From assembly GCA_963821025.1 (NCBI GenBank), contig CAWGCG010000005.1, positions 434,001 to 498,000 on the forward strand: DNA of 64,000 bases, in the 5' to 3' direction. Positions 41,050-49,737 of the stretch are shown piece after piece. This DNA comes from WHSW01 sp963821025 (GTDB lineage Bacteria > Actinomycetota > Thermoleophilia > Solirubrobacterales > 70-9). A program made the position numbers and the translations under genes. The stretch's first letter is position 1. Every line of letters starts with the position of its first letter. The notes beneath the pieces were generated by a model. That model did no database searches, was not told the DNA's origin, and worked only from the letters and a program-made list of their open reading frames with translations.

Positions 41050-44000
41050 CTAGGCCGTCGCCGGGTTCATCGAGGGCTCGTCGGCCTCGGAGTCGATCGT
41101 GCCGTCGCCCTCGACGTCTGAATCCGAGGGCAGCTCGCCTCCCCGATCGGTGCCGGCAATCAGCTCGTCGCCCGTCTTCTCTGCCGGGATGAACCCGGAC
41201 TTCATCCCGAAGTAGACGGCCTGCGGGTGATGGGCGATGATCGCCGCGGTCGATTGCTCGGGCTCGAGCGCATAGCCGCCGGAGAGCTCGATCCCGATCT
41301 CGCCGAAGCCGAGCAGTCGCTCGACCTTGAGGTGCTCGGACTGGTCCGGGCACGCCGGATAGCCCCAGGAATAGCGGCGGCCCTGGTCGAGCGCGATCCC
41401 GAGCTCCCGGCGGACATCGGCGTGCAGCCACTCGGCGGTGCCCTCCGCGGCCTGCACCCCGAGGCCGTGCACGAACAGCTGCTCGGCGAACTCCCCGTCG
41501 GCCTCGAGCCGCGTGGTGAGCTCGGTCACCTCGGGGCCCACGGTCACGGCCTGCAACGCGACGACGTCGCGGCCGGGCACCGACCCCGACGCCCCCGGAC
41601 GCGAAGCGGAGGAGGCGTCGGGCAATGGTGCGTAGAAGTCGGCGAGGCAGATCCGGTCGTGGCGTGGCTGGCGCGGGAAGACCAACCGCTCGATCTCGCG
41701 CTCGGGGTCGTCGGGATCGAAGATGACCAGTTCGTTGCCGTCGGAGTTGCAGGGGAAGTAGCCGAGCTTTGCGCGTGGGTGCAGATAGTCGGCCTCGCGC
41801 CACATCCGCTCGAGCTTCGGCGCAAAACCTTCCTCGCCGTCGTGGCCCTCGACGATCTGCCGCCACTCCTCCCCCTTCTTGCCGCGCCCGCCCCAATGCA
41901 GCTTGAACAGCACGTGACGGTCGAGGTAGGGAAAGACTTGAGCCACGTCGATCGGGACCTCCCGCGCTCCCCAGAACGGCGGCTCGGGGATCGGGTTGTC
42001 GGTGGCTGCCGCCGAGCGGGCCGAGTCGTCGGTCGGCGACGGCCCGGTGTCCTCGACCTCGGGCCGGTTGCGAAGCTCGTCGGCCTCGTCGCGGATCTTG
42101 GCGACCAACGCCGCCCGGGCCTCGTCGTCGACCAGCGTGTCGATCGTGTCGAGACCGGCGAAGGCGTCCTTGCAGTAGAAGACCCCCGGCTGATAGATCT
42201 CGTCCGACTCCTTGCCATGCGGGTAGAGCACCCGTCGGCCGAAGTCGCGGTTGATCGCCGCGCCGCCGATCAGGACCGGGAACTCGAGCCCGCGCTGGTG
42301 CAGCTCGGCGATGCAGGCCGGCATCTGCTTCGAGGTCGAGACCAGCAGCGCCGAAAGCCCGATCGCGTCGGCCTCGTGCTCGACCGCGGCGTCGATGATC
42401 TGGTCGATCGGCACCTGCTTGCCCAGGTCGACGACGCTGTAGCCGTTATTGGTCAGGATCGTGTTGACCAGCGACTTGCCAATGTCGTGAACGTCGCCGA
42501 ACACGGTCGCGATCACCACCTTGCCCTTGGTGTGTCCGTCGATCCGGTCGAGGTAGTTCTCGAGCCGCGCCACCGCCCGCTTCATCACCTCGGCCGACTG
42601 CAGCACGAACGGCAGGATCAGCTCCCCCGCCCCGAACTTGTCGCCGACCTCCTTCATCGCCGGCAACAGCACGCCATTGAGGGTCGGAACCGCGCCGATC
42701 TTCTCGACCGACGCGTCGATCCAGTCCTCGACCCCGTCCTTCTTGCGGCGCAGGATGTGCCAGTGCAGGGCCTGCTCGGGCTCCATGCCCTCGGTCGGGT
42801 TCTCGGCCTCGGACTCCTCTTCCTCGCCCTTCGACTCGAAGTGGGCGATGAAGCGTTCGAGCGCGTCCTCGCGGCGGTTGTAGACGAGGTCGTCGGCGAG
42901 CGCGCGCTCGGACTCGGGAATCTCGCCGTAGGGGCTGATGTGGTTGGGGTTGACCATCGCCAGGTCGAGCCCGGCGTCGACGCAGTGATGGAGAAAGACC
43001 GAGTTGAGGACCGCTCGCGCCGGCGGCGAGACCCCGAAGGAGACGTTGGAGACCCCGAGCGAGGTCTTCACCTCGGGCAGCTCGGCCTTGATCAGGCGGA
43101 TCCCCTCGATCGTCTCGACCGCCGACGGCTTCCACTCGTCGTCACCGGTCGTCAGGGTGAAGGTGAGCGCATCGAAGATCAACAGCTCGGGATCGAGGCC
43201 GTGCTCATCGCAAGCGAGCTGCTTGATCCGCTGCGCGATCTCGAGCTTGCGCGCGGCCGTCTTCGCCATCCCGACCTCGTCGATCGTCAGCGCGATCAGC
43301 GCGGCGCCGTGCGCGCGCGCCAGCGGCGCGACCTTGTCGAGCTTGTCGCGCCCGGCCTCGAGGTTGACGGAGTTGACGATCGCCCGGCCCGGCGTCCGCT
43401 CGAGCGCGGCGCGGATCACATCGGGCTCGGTCGAGTCGATCTGCAGCGGCGCCGGCTGGGTCAGCGAGATCCGCTTGGCGACCTCGGCCATCTGCTCGTC
43501 CTCGTCGCTGCGCTCGGTCAGGGCGACGCAGAGGTCGAGCACGTGAGCGCCGCCTGAGACCTGGTCCTCGGCGATCTGGACGAGCCCGTCGTAGTCGTCG
43601 GAGAGCAGCAATTCCTTGGCCCTGCGCGATCCCTGCGAGTTGACCCGCTCGCCAACCAGCGTCGGGCGCGGTTCCTGGACCAGCGGGGTCGCGGTCATCA
43701 TGCTCGAGACCTGCGGCGGCTCGGGCTCCGGGCGAGCGGCGGGAACGCGCCCGCCGACTCGCTCGGCCAACGCTCGGATGTGGTCGGGGGTGGTTCCGCA
43801 GCAGCCGCCGACGATCGAGACGTCGTAGCGCTCGACGAACTCGCCCAGCACCTTGGAGATCTGCTCCGGGGTCTCGGGGAAGATCGTCTCGCCGTCGGGC
43901 CCCTGAAGCGGCAGGCCCGCGTTGGGGATGCAATGGACTGGAAGCGACGACGTCTCGCCGAGGAAGCGGATCGCGTCGCGCATGTCCTCGGGCCCGGTCG

Positions 44001-44691
44001 AGCAGTTGAGCCCGATCACATCGACGTCGAGCGCGGCCAGGGTCGCCAACACGGCTTGGATGTCGGTGCCGAGCAGCATCTTGCCGCCCTGGGGCAGCAG
44101 CGAGACAGAGGTCTGGATCGGCAGCTCGGTCGCACTCGACTTGAACGCCTCGCGGGCGCCGAAGACCGCCGCCTTGACCTCGAGGATGTCCTGCGCCGTC
44201 TCGATGATGATCAGGTCGGCACCGCCCTGAACCAGGCCTCGCGCCTGCTCGGCGAATACCTCGACCAGCTCGGCGAACGTGATCGCGCCCAAGGTCGGGT
44301 CGTCGGATGCCGGCAGATAGCCGGTCGGCCCGATCGAACCGGCAACGAAGCGGGACCCACCCGCCGCCTTGCGGGCGATCTCCGCCGCCTTGGTGTTGAT
44401 CTCGAGCGTGTGCTCGCCAAGACCCCACTCGTCGAGCTTGATCCGCGAGCCCTGAAAGGTGTCGGTCTCGACCACCTCGGCCCCGGCCTCGAGCATCGAC
44501 GCGTGCACTCCCTCGATCACGTCGGGGCGGTTGAGCACCAGCGCCTCGTGACACTTGCCCTCGAGCCCGCCGTAGTCGACCGAGCTCAGCTCGAACTGCT
44601 CGAGGGTGGCCCCCATGCCGCCGTCGAAGACCACCACGCGCTCGGCGACTGCGCCGAGAAAGTCTCTGTCTGAGCTGTTTGGGCTGGGCAC
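41050..44691 (-). CDS. metH: cobalamin-dependent methionine synthase
   Basis: A 1213-residue, four-module MetH. The homocysteine module has the zinc cysteines Cys230 (GLNCSTGP), Cys297 and Cys298 (GGCCGTT). The pterin module has LVGERVNSQGSRR and the cap/B12 module ALHWHILRRKKDGVEDW then DVHDIGKSLV near residue 733, with His735 as the cobalt ligand. The reactivation module carries RYSWGYPACPD near residue 1105 for SAM. It transfers methyl from methyl-THF to homocysteine. Copy A of the 38-nt palindrome is inserted at residues about 1024-1036. The start GTG lies behind a SAM riboswitch that covers its Shine-Dalgarno. Confidence 0.96.
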   Translation of the reverse strand: MPSPNSSDRDFLGAVAERVVVFDGGMGATLEQFELSSVDYGGLEGKCHEALVLNRPDVIEGVHASMLEAGAEVVETDTFQGSRIKLDEWGLGEHTLEINTKAAEIARKAAGGSRFVAGSIGPTGYLPASDDPTLGAITFAELVEVFAEQARGLVQGGADLIIIETAQDILEVKAAVFGAREAFKSSATELPIQTSVSLLPQGGKMLLGTDIQAVLATLAALDVDVIGLNCSTGPEDMRDAIRFLGETSSLPVHCIPNAGLPLQGPDGETIFPETPEQISKVLGEFVERYDVSIVGGCCGTTPDHIRALAERVGGRVPAARPEPEPPQVSSMMTATPLVQEPRPTLVGERVNSQGSRRAKELLLSDDYDGLVQIAEDQVSGGAHVLDLCVALTERSDEDEQMAEVAKRISLTQPAPLQIDSTEPDVIRAALERTPGRAIVNSVNLEAGRDKLDKVAPLARAHGAALIALTIDEVGMAKTAARKLEIAQRIKQLACDEHGLDPELLIFDALTFTLTTGDDEWKPSAVETIEGIRLIKAELPEVKTSLGVSNVSFGVSPPARAVLNSVFLHHCVDAGLDLAMVNPNHISPYGEIPESERALADDLVYNRREDALERFIAHFESKGEEEESEAENPTEGMEPEQALHWHILRRKKDGVEDWIDASVEKIGAVPTLNGVLLPAMKEVGDKFGAGELILPFVLQSAEVMKRAVARLENYLDRIDGHTKGKVVIATVFGDVHDIGKSLVNTILTNNGYSVVDLGKQVPIDQIIDAAVEHEADAIGLSALLVSTSKQMPACIAELHQRGLEFPVLIGGAAINRDFGRRVLYPHGKESDEIYQPGVFYCKDAFAGLDTIDTLVDDEARAALVAKIRDEADELRNRPEVEDTGPSPTDDSARSAAATDNPIPEPPFWGAREVPIDVAQVFPYLDRHVLFKLHWGGRGKKGEEWRQIVEGHDGEEGFAPKLERMWREADYLHPRAKLGYFPCNSDGNELVIFDPDDPEREIERLVFPRQPRHDRICLADFYAPLPDASSASRPGASGSVPGRDVVALQAVTVGPEVTELTTRLEADGEFAEQLFVHGLGVQAAEGTAEWLHADVRRELGIALDQGRRYSWGYPACPDQSEHLKVERLLGFGEIGIELSGGYALEPEQSTAAIIAHHPQAVYFGMKSGFIPAEKTGDELIAGTDRGGELPSDSDVEGDGTIDSEADEPSMNPATA
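41585..41622. repeat. 38-nt palindromic element, copy A (inside metH)
   Basis: Core CCCGGACGCGAAGCGGAGGA at 41594-41613, flanked by perfectly complementary 9-nt arms CCCGACGCC and GGCGTCGGG. In metH (opposite strand) it encodes PDASSASRPGASG, in frame, between CLADFYAPL and the following conserved VVALQAV strand of the reactivation module. Confidence 0.8.
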
Positions 44692-44699
44692 TGGGTCAC

Positions 44700-44806
44700 C
44701 TCCATCGGTCCCGGCTGTCGCACCTTGCCTTGCTCCGGGGAGCTCGGCGGGTTGCGGCGGCTTCCGCGGTCCGGGTCCCTCAGCCGCTCTTGATGGTCAG
44801 ACCAGG
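44700..44806 (-). promoter_or_regulatory. SAM riboswitch (S-box, SAM-I clan) of metH
   Basis: On the minus strand the conserved string AGAGCGGCTGAGGGACCCGG (44790-44771) is followed by GAAGCCGCCGCAACC and, after a variable hairpin, AAGGTGCGACAGCC. The closing stem is CCATC (44796-44792) with GATGG (44706-44702). The Shine-Dalgarno GGAGG begins inside the 3' side of that stem, so SAM should close the stem and lower metH translation, a feedback fit for methionine synthase. Confidence 0.88.
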
Positions 44807-44826
44807 ATAGCGGCCGGGCCGGGTTC

Positions 44827-47133
44827 TCAGCCGTTCTCGGCCGCTTCGGCCGGGCGCAGGCGCACCGGCGCCGCCGAGAGGGCGCGCATCCGCATGTCCG
44901 ACCAGGTGACCCCTTCGCGGACCAGCGCCGGCAGCCCGAGCGCGACCGCGGTCGCGATCTCGACCGCCTGCAGGATCACGCCGTAGGCGAGCGCGTCCGC
45001 CGCGCTGACGCCGAAGCCGGTGGTCAGCACGCTGATCGTCGCCAGTTGGAAGACGCCGATGTTCGACGGGGTCGCCGGGATCGCGGCGGTTACGTTGACG
45101 GCGAAGAGGACCGCAGCGGCGGCGCCGAGCCCGACCTCGGGCTCGTGATTGAGTCCGAGCGCGGTGAACAGGGCAAAGCAGGCGAGCAGCTGCAGTGCCC
45201 AGGCGGCGAGTTGCGAGAGCGCCGCCATCGGCCCCCGTCGCGGGTCGCGGAAGACCACCAGACCCTTGCGAACGCGCACCAGCGCGTCACGAATCGCCCT
45301 CAGTGCACGCGCCAGCCGTCCCGAGCCGTTGCGCCGGACCAGGCTGGGCGCGAGGACCACCGCGACCAACAGCAGCAGCGGCGCCAGGCTGAACAGAAAC
45401 AGGCGTTCGGTATTCGAGTGAAAGAGGTCGGTGGTGGCGACGATGATCGCCCCCAGGCCGACCAGGGCGACGATGTTGAGCACCGTCTGGGAGACCAGGG
45501 TGCCGAGCAGCACCGGCAGGGTCTCGCGCAGGCGCCCGGTCCGCCGCGCCAGCACCATCGCTCTCGCCGGCTCGCCCAGACGAGCCGGCAGGGTCGCCGA
45601 CATCAATACGCCAATCATCGTCGCCGAGGTGACATCTCGGCGGCGCAGCGGACTGGTCGGCAGCGCCGCGCGAGCGATCGCCAGCCAGGCGCCGGCGCGC
45701 ATGAACATCGCCGCGGACATCAACGCGGTCGCCACCAGCACCCAGGTCAGGTCCGAGCGGACGATGTTGGTGACCACCCGGTCGACGCCGATTCGCTTCG
45801 CCGCGATGAAGGTGAGCACGAGCCCGAGCACCCCGGCGACGCCGAGCGCGATGCGGCGGGCGGCCACCGCGCGGCCGGAGCTCTGAACGGGGGCCGGGTC
45901 GAGCGTCGGCAGGCGTTGCGCGGGTACCGCCGGCGAGCCGTCGATCGGCACCAGCCCGCGCCGCCGGGCGAGCGCCTCGAGCGGCCCGGAAGGCTCGGCC
46001 ACCGGTCCCGCGAGCACCCGCTCATAGACCGACTCGACCTGCTCGGCCACCCGCGGCCAGGAGTAGCGCTGGGCCGACTCGCGCGCCGCCGCGCCCATCC
46101 GCTCGAGCCGCGCACGGTCGTGGTTGACCGCCTGCAGCTCCTCGGCAAGCCGTTGCGCGTCGGCGGGCGGGACGAGGATGCCGTCGGCGCCGTCGCGGAC
46201 GACGTCGGCGTACCCGGCGATGTTGGACGCGATCACCGGGGTTCCGGCGGCGAACGCCTCGGTAAGGATCATGCCGAAGCTCTCGCCCGCCAGCGACGGA
46301 GCGCAGAGGACGTCGGCCTCATGGAGCGCGCGCCAGAGCTCGGCATCCGAAACGCGCCCGCGCGCATCGATCAGCGACTCGGCCTCCGGGTCGGTGAGAT
46401 ACGGCCGGACCTCGTTCTCGGAGGCGCCGACCACGGTCAGCCTCGCGGGCTCGTGCTCGGCCAAGGCCTGGAAGGCGGCGAGCAGGATCGGCAGGCCCTT
46501 GCGCTCCTCGGCGCGGCCGACGAACAGGACCCGCAGCTGATCCGAGGGCGAGCTCGAGCCGAGCGGAGGGGCCTCGGTGTCGACCCCGTTCGGGATCACC
46601 TCGTAGGTGCCGCCGAAGAACCGCCGTCCGGTCCATGCGGCCGCCTCGGAAACCGCGATCCGCGCGTGCAGTTGGTTGAACCGCCGCCGCCCGCCGGCGA
46701 GGATCCCGACCCCGTTCGTGATCCGGTTGGTCGAGTAGGCATGAAAGGTGCCGACCACGGGCGCGTCGGGGAAGGTGCAGGCGCCCCAGGAGAGCAGCGG
46801 GGCCGGCGGCTCGTGGACGTGGACGATCTCGGGGTCGAAGGCGCGCAGCTCGCGGCGCAGTCGGTCGACCCCGTGGGGGAGCCAGCAGAGGTTGGAGACG
46901 GAGCCGTTGGCGCCGACCGAGAAGGTGCGATTGAGCGGCACCAGGTACTCCGGAGCGTCGAGTTGCTCCGGCGCGGCACGGTGAAGCGCCCGGCTGAGTC
47001 GGTCGGGAGGATCCCAGGGAGCAAACACGCGAAGCTCGTGACGGACGCGGAGTTCGTCGGCCAGCGCTTCGACGTGCCTGTTCACGCCCCCCGGATAGGT
47101 CCAGGAATAGGGCGAGACAATGGCGATTCGCAC
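44827..47133 (-). CDS. fusion of a GT4 glycosyltransferase with an LPG-synthase-type membrane domain
   Basis: A 768-residue two-part protein. Residues 1 to about 375 are a GT-B glycosyltransferase of family GT4, PimA-like: PYSWTYPGGVNRHVEALADEL, VGTFHAYS, VSEAAAW, IPNGVD, VLFVGRAEERKGL and the donor-site SFGMILTEAFAAGTPVIAS. After a linker, residues about 430-740 form seven or eight helices of the UPF0104/LPG_synthase_TM (AglD/YbhN) type: GVLMSATLPARLGEPARAMVL and AAIPATPSNIGVFQLATI. It probably adds a sugar to a membrane lipid and presents or flips it. The stop-to-start gap to the upstream membrane protein is 19 bp. Confidence 0.88.
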   Translation of the reverse strand: MRIAIVSPYSWTYPGGVNRHVEALADELRVRHELRVFAPWDPPDRLSRALHRAAPEQLDAPEYLVPLNRTFSVGANGSVSNLCWLPHGVDRLRRELRAFDPEIVHVHEPPAPLLSWGACTFPDAPVVGTFHAYSTNRITNGVGILAGGRRRFNQLHARIAVSEAAAWTGRRFFGGTYEVIPNGVDTEAPPLGSSSPSDQLRVLFVGRAEERKGLPILLAAFQALAEHEPARLTVVGASENEVRPYLTDPEAESLIDARGRVSDAELWRALHEADVLCAPSLAGESFGMILTEAFAAGTPVIASNIAGYADVVRDGADGILVPPADAQRLAEELQAVNHDRARLERMGAAARESAQRYSWPRVAEQVESVYERVLAGPVAEPSGPLEALARRRGLVPIDGSPAVPAQRLPTLDPAPVQSSGRAVAARRIALGVAGVLGLVLTFIAAKRIGVDRVVTNIVRSDLTWVLVATALMSAAMFMRAGAWLAIARAALPTSPLRRRDVTSATMIGVLMSATLPARLGEPARAMVLARRTGRLRETLPVLLGTLVSQTVLNIVALVGLGAIIVATTDLFHSNTERLFLFSLAPLLLLVAVVLAPSLVRRNGSGRLARALRAIRDALVRVRKGLVVFRDPRRGPMAALSQLAAWALQLLACFALFTALGLNHEPEVGLGAAAAVLFAVNVTAAIPATPSNIGVFQLATISVLTTGFGVSAADALAYGVILQAVEIATAVALGLPALVREGVTWSDMRMRALSAAPVRLRPAEAAENG

Positions 47134-47152
47134 CGCGGGGATGGTACCCGAG

Positions 47153-49027
47153 TCATCCCCGGTCGAAGCGACGATCCTGTCTCGCGGACGTCGCCCAGAA
47201 AAATCCAGCGGCGATCGCCAGGTAGATCGTGCCGATCACCAACAGCAACGAACCGGAGTCGTTGGCCGCCGTCCCCACCAGAACGCCGGCGAGCGCTCCG
47301 AGAAAGCCGCCGCGCGCCGCCCGGCGCTCGCCGAACCATCCCAGCACTCGGCGCCTGCGCAAGAACCCGGCCGCCAACAGGGCCAGCGCTGCGACCATCA
47401 GCTCCGGATAGACGGGATCGACGAAGGTGTCGATCATCAGCGTGAGCCGGCGGTCGAGCACGTCGATCACGTCGCCCGCCTCGCCCGCGCCGAGCACCGA
47501 GCGGCTCAGGTGTGCGCCGCCGAACACCAGGTCGACCGCGAACAGGGCCGCGAGCGCCACCACCCCGCCGCAGACGACGATCGCGATCGCGCGGCGACGC
47601 TCGAGGCCGAGCACGAGCACAGCGGCCGTCGTCGAGCCGACCGCGAGCACGATCGCCGCGCCGACGTCGGCGCCGAACCGCCCCGGGGCGAAGGCGGCCG
47701 CGGCGAGGATCGCGATGCCGACGAACCAGCCTGCGGCCCGGCGCCGGTCGAGCCCGACACGGGTTTCGAGCCAGACCCCGGTCCCGAGCACCGTCAGCGT
47801 CGTCAGGATCGCCTCGAGCTCGTTGCCGATGCCGAAGAAGCGGACGCCCGCCTCGGGGTTCGGCCCGAGCACCGAGAGCGCCGTCAGCGGCGACCCGGCG
47901 ACCACGTCGACGGCGTAAGCGCCGACCGTGGCAGCGCAGGCGAGCGCGAGCCCGCCGTGGGCGCCGAGCAGCCGCAGAGCTCCCCAGGCGAGCGCGACCG
48001 AACCGATCCCGAGCAGCAGCGCCGATCCGAGCGTGCTCGCATCGAGCGCGACCGCCAACAGCAGCGTAAGCGGCGCCCAGGCGCTCGCGAGCGCGAGCAA
48101 CGACAGCGCCACGGCGGCGCCGCGCCGACGCCAGACCAGCGCCGCGATCGCGGCCAGCGCCAGCCAGATCCCCAGCGGCAAGAGCACCACCGGGTCGCGG
48201 CTCGGGCGGGTGACGAGCCGCGACTGGAGCTCGGCGACCGCCTCCGGGTCACGCTCGCCGCCGGAGGTGACCGCGCTGCCGTTGATCTCGTCCGGAACCT
48301 CGACTCCGAGCCGTTCGAGCACGGTCGGGGCGATGTCGGTCGCGTTGATGACGCCCTCGGTGCGAGTCGAGGTCGAGGTCAGGTTGCCGTCGAAACCCGC
48401 CCCGGCCGCCCCGACGGGCAACAGCTGCCGGTCGGCGCGCTGTCCGACGGCGATCGCGATCAGCAGATCCTCGGGGCCGAGACCGTCGAGCAGGGGGCGG
48501 AGGTCGCCGAGGCGGGCGCGAACGACGCTCAGACCAGGCCCGCAGTCGCGTACGCAGGCGTCGGCGTTGGCGATCCGCGCCACGCCGTCGCGGTCCACGG
48601 CGACCAGGGTCGTGAGCCCGCTGTCGGCCTCGGCGCTGACCGATACCCCGGCCTCGGCGAGGGTCGAGGCGAGCAGCCCGGGGAGGATGTCGGCGGGCGC
48701 GCTCTCGGCCCGGGCGATCACCTTCTCCCAAAGCGGCGGCGGCACCCGCCCGCCGCGGAGGGAGAGGCGTGGAAGGTCGCCGTCGTAGAGGTCCTCGTCC
48801 ACCCGGTTTCCCTGGCCGATGTCGAGGAAGGTCTGGGCGACGGGGACCTCCCCGAGCCCGGCGCTGACGATCCCGGGTGCGAGCTCGGGCTCGGCGGCGA
48901 TCTGCTCGACCGTCGTCCCGCCCGGGAGCACGGCGATCACCGCCGTCGGACCGTCCTGGGCACCGGCGGGCGCCGGCGCGAGAGCCGGTACGGCGAGCGC
49001 TAGCATCGCCACAATGGCCGATCGCAC
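47153..49027 (-). CDS. polytopic membrane protein with an outer phosphatase-superfamily-like domain
   Basis: A 624-residue protein if the GTG at 49027 is used, which yields a plausible signal peptide VRSAIVAMLALAVPALAPAP. The ATG at 49006 would remove its basic N-region, and the frame is open further upstream. Residues about 30-300 form a soluble outer domain whose end, TEGVINATDIAPTVLERLGVEVP, resembles the alkaline phosphatase superfamily (phosphopentomutase/sulfatase type). About ten membrane helices follow. It is divergent from hemQ (overlapping by 14 bp with this start) and in line with the GT4 fusion gene, so it may act in the same glycolipid pathway. Confidence 0.65.
   Translation of the reverse strand: MRSAIVAMLALAVPALAPAPAGAQDGPTAVIAVLPGGTTVEQIAAEPELAPGIVSAGLGEVPVAQTFLDIGQGNRVDEDLYDGDLPRLSLRGGRVPPPLWEKVIARAESAPADILPGLLASTLAEAGVSVSAEADSGLTTLVAVDRDGVARIANADACVRDCGPGLSVVRARLGDLRPLLDGLGPEDLLIAIAVGQRADRQLLPVGAAGAGFDGNLTSTSTRTEGVINATDIAPTVLERLGVEVPDEINGSAVTSGGERDPEAVAELQSRLVTRPSRDPVVLLPLGIWLALAAIAALVWRRRGAAVALSLLALASAWAPLTLLLAVALDASTLGSALLLGIGSVALAWGALRLLGAHGGLALACAATVGAYAVDVVAGSPLTALSVLGPNPEAGVRFFGIGNELEAILTTLTVLGTGVWLETRVGLDRRRAAGWFVGIAILAAAAFAPGRFGADVGAAIVLAVGSTTAAVLVLGLERRRAIAIVVCGGVVALAALFAVDLVFGGAHLSRSVLGAGEAGDVIDVLDRRLTLMIDTFVDPVYPELMVAALALLAAGFLRRRRVLGWFGERRAARGGFLGALAGVLVGTAANDSGSLLLVIGTIYLAIAAGFFWATSARQDRRFDRG
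49001..49006 (+). promoter_or_regulatory. -10 box of a probable leaderless promoter (hemQ)
   Basis: TAGCAT lies 7 nt before the hemQ ATG at 49014. There is no Shine-Dalgarno, and the divergent gene starts at the same place. Confidence 0.45.
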
Positions 49028-49712
49028 GTTTGCGAAGTTCACGTTCTTCAAGCTCGACCCCGCCTGGCAGCGCCGCGAGGCCGAGGCTCGGGCGGAGGAT
49101 AAACGGGAGTTCCTCGCCGCCTGCGAGGACTTCGCCACCGACCGCAGCCTGCGCGCCTATTCGACCGTGGGCACCCGCGGCGATACCGATCTGATGCTGC
49201 TCTCCCAGAGCCCGCAGCTCGAGGACATCCACACCTTCCACGTGGTGCTCGCCCAGAGCGGCCTCGCCCGGTGGGCGACCATCCCCCACTCCTATCTGGC
49301 GATGACCAAGCGCTCGGCCTACTCCGAGTCAGACGCCAGGCCCGAGATCTGCACCTCCGACCGGCGCTATTGCATCGTCTACCCACTCGACAAGAAGCGC
49401 GAGTGGTACCGGCTTTCGCTCGACGAGCGCCGCCGGGTCATGTCCGAGCACATCGAGATCGGCCGCAGCTACCCGGAGATCACGATCAACACCGCCTACT
49501 CGTTCGGTCTCGACGATCAGGAGTTCGTGGTCTCGTTCGAGTGCGACGAGCCCGGCCGCTTCCTCGACCTCGTACAGGAGCTCCGGGGCTCGGAGTCGAG
49601 CGCCTACACGCTGCGCGACGTCCCGATCTTCACCTGCGTGGCGATGTCGCCGGCGCGTGCCCTGGACGCGCTCGACGGGACCGCCGCCAGCGCGGCTCTG
49701 ACCGCGGGCTAG
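49014..49712 (+). CDS. hemQ: coproheme decarboxylase (HemQ, chlorite dismutase family)
   Basis: A 232-residue HemQ: FAKFTFFKLDPAWQRR, DLMLLSQSP, the propionate-site KKREWYRLSLDERRRVMSEH with Tyr132, and YSFGLDDQEFVVSFECDEPGRFLDLVQELR. The family converts iron-coproporphyrin III to heme b with peroxide, the last step of the coproporphyrin route used by Actinobacteria. The other heme genes are not in the window. The 5' end is shared with the divergent membrane-protein gene. Confidence 0.93.
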   Translation: MADRTFAKFTFFKLDPAWQRREAEARAEDKREFLAACEDFATDRSLRAYSTVGTRGDTDLMLLSQSPQLEDIHTFHVVLAQSGLARWATIPHSYLAMTKRSAYSESDARPEICTSDRRYCIVYPLDKKREWYRLSLDERRRVMSEHIEIGRSYPEITINTAYSFGLDDQEFVVSFECDEPGRFLDLVQELRGSESSAYTLRDVPIFTCVAMSPARALDALDGTAASAALTAG

Positions 49713-49737
49713 GTCGTCTTCTACCCTCTTGCGCCCC

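Noticed and set aside
41227..43557. Plus-strand 776-codon frame opposite metH
   Set aside because: Antisense of metH; metH motifs are continuous and complete on the minus strand.
45046..49003. Very long plus-strand open frames opposite the GT4 fusion and the polytopic membrane protein
   Set aside because: Arg/Gln/Asp-rich translations typical of the antisense of GC-rich coding DNA; the minus strand has clear domain motifs throughout.
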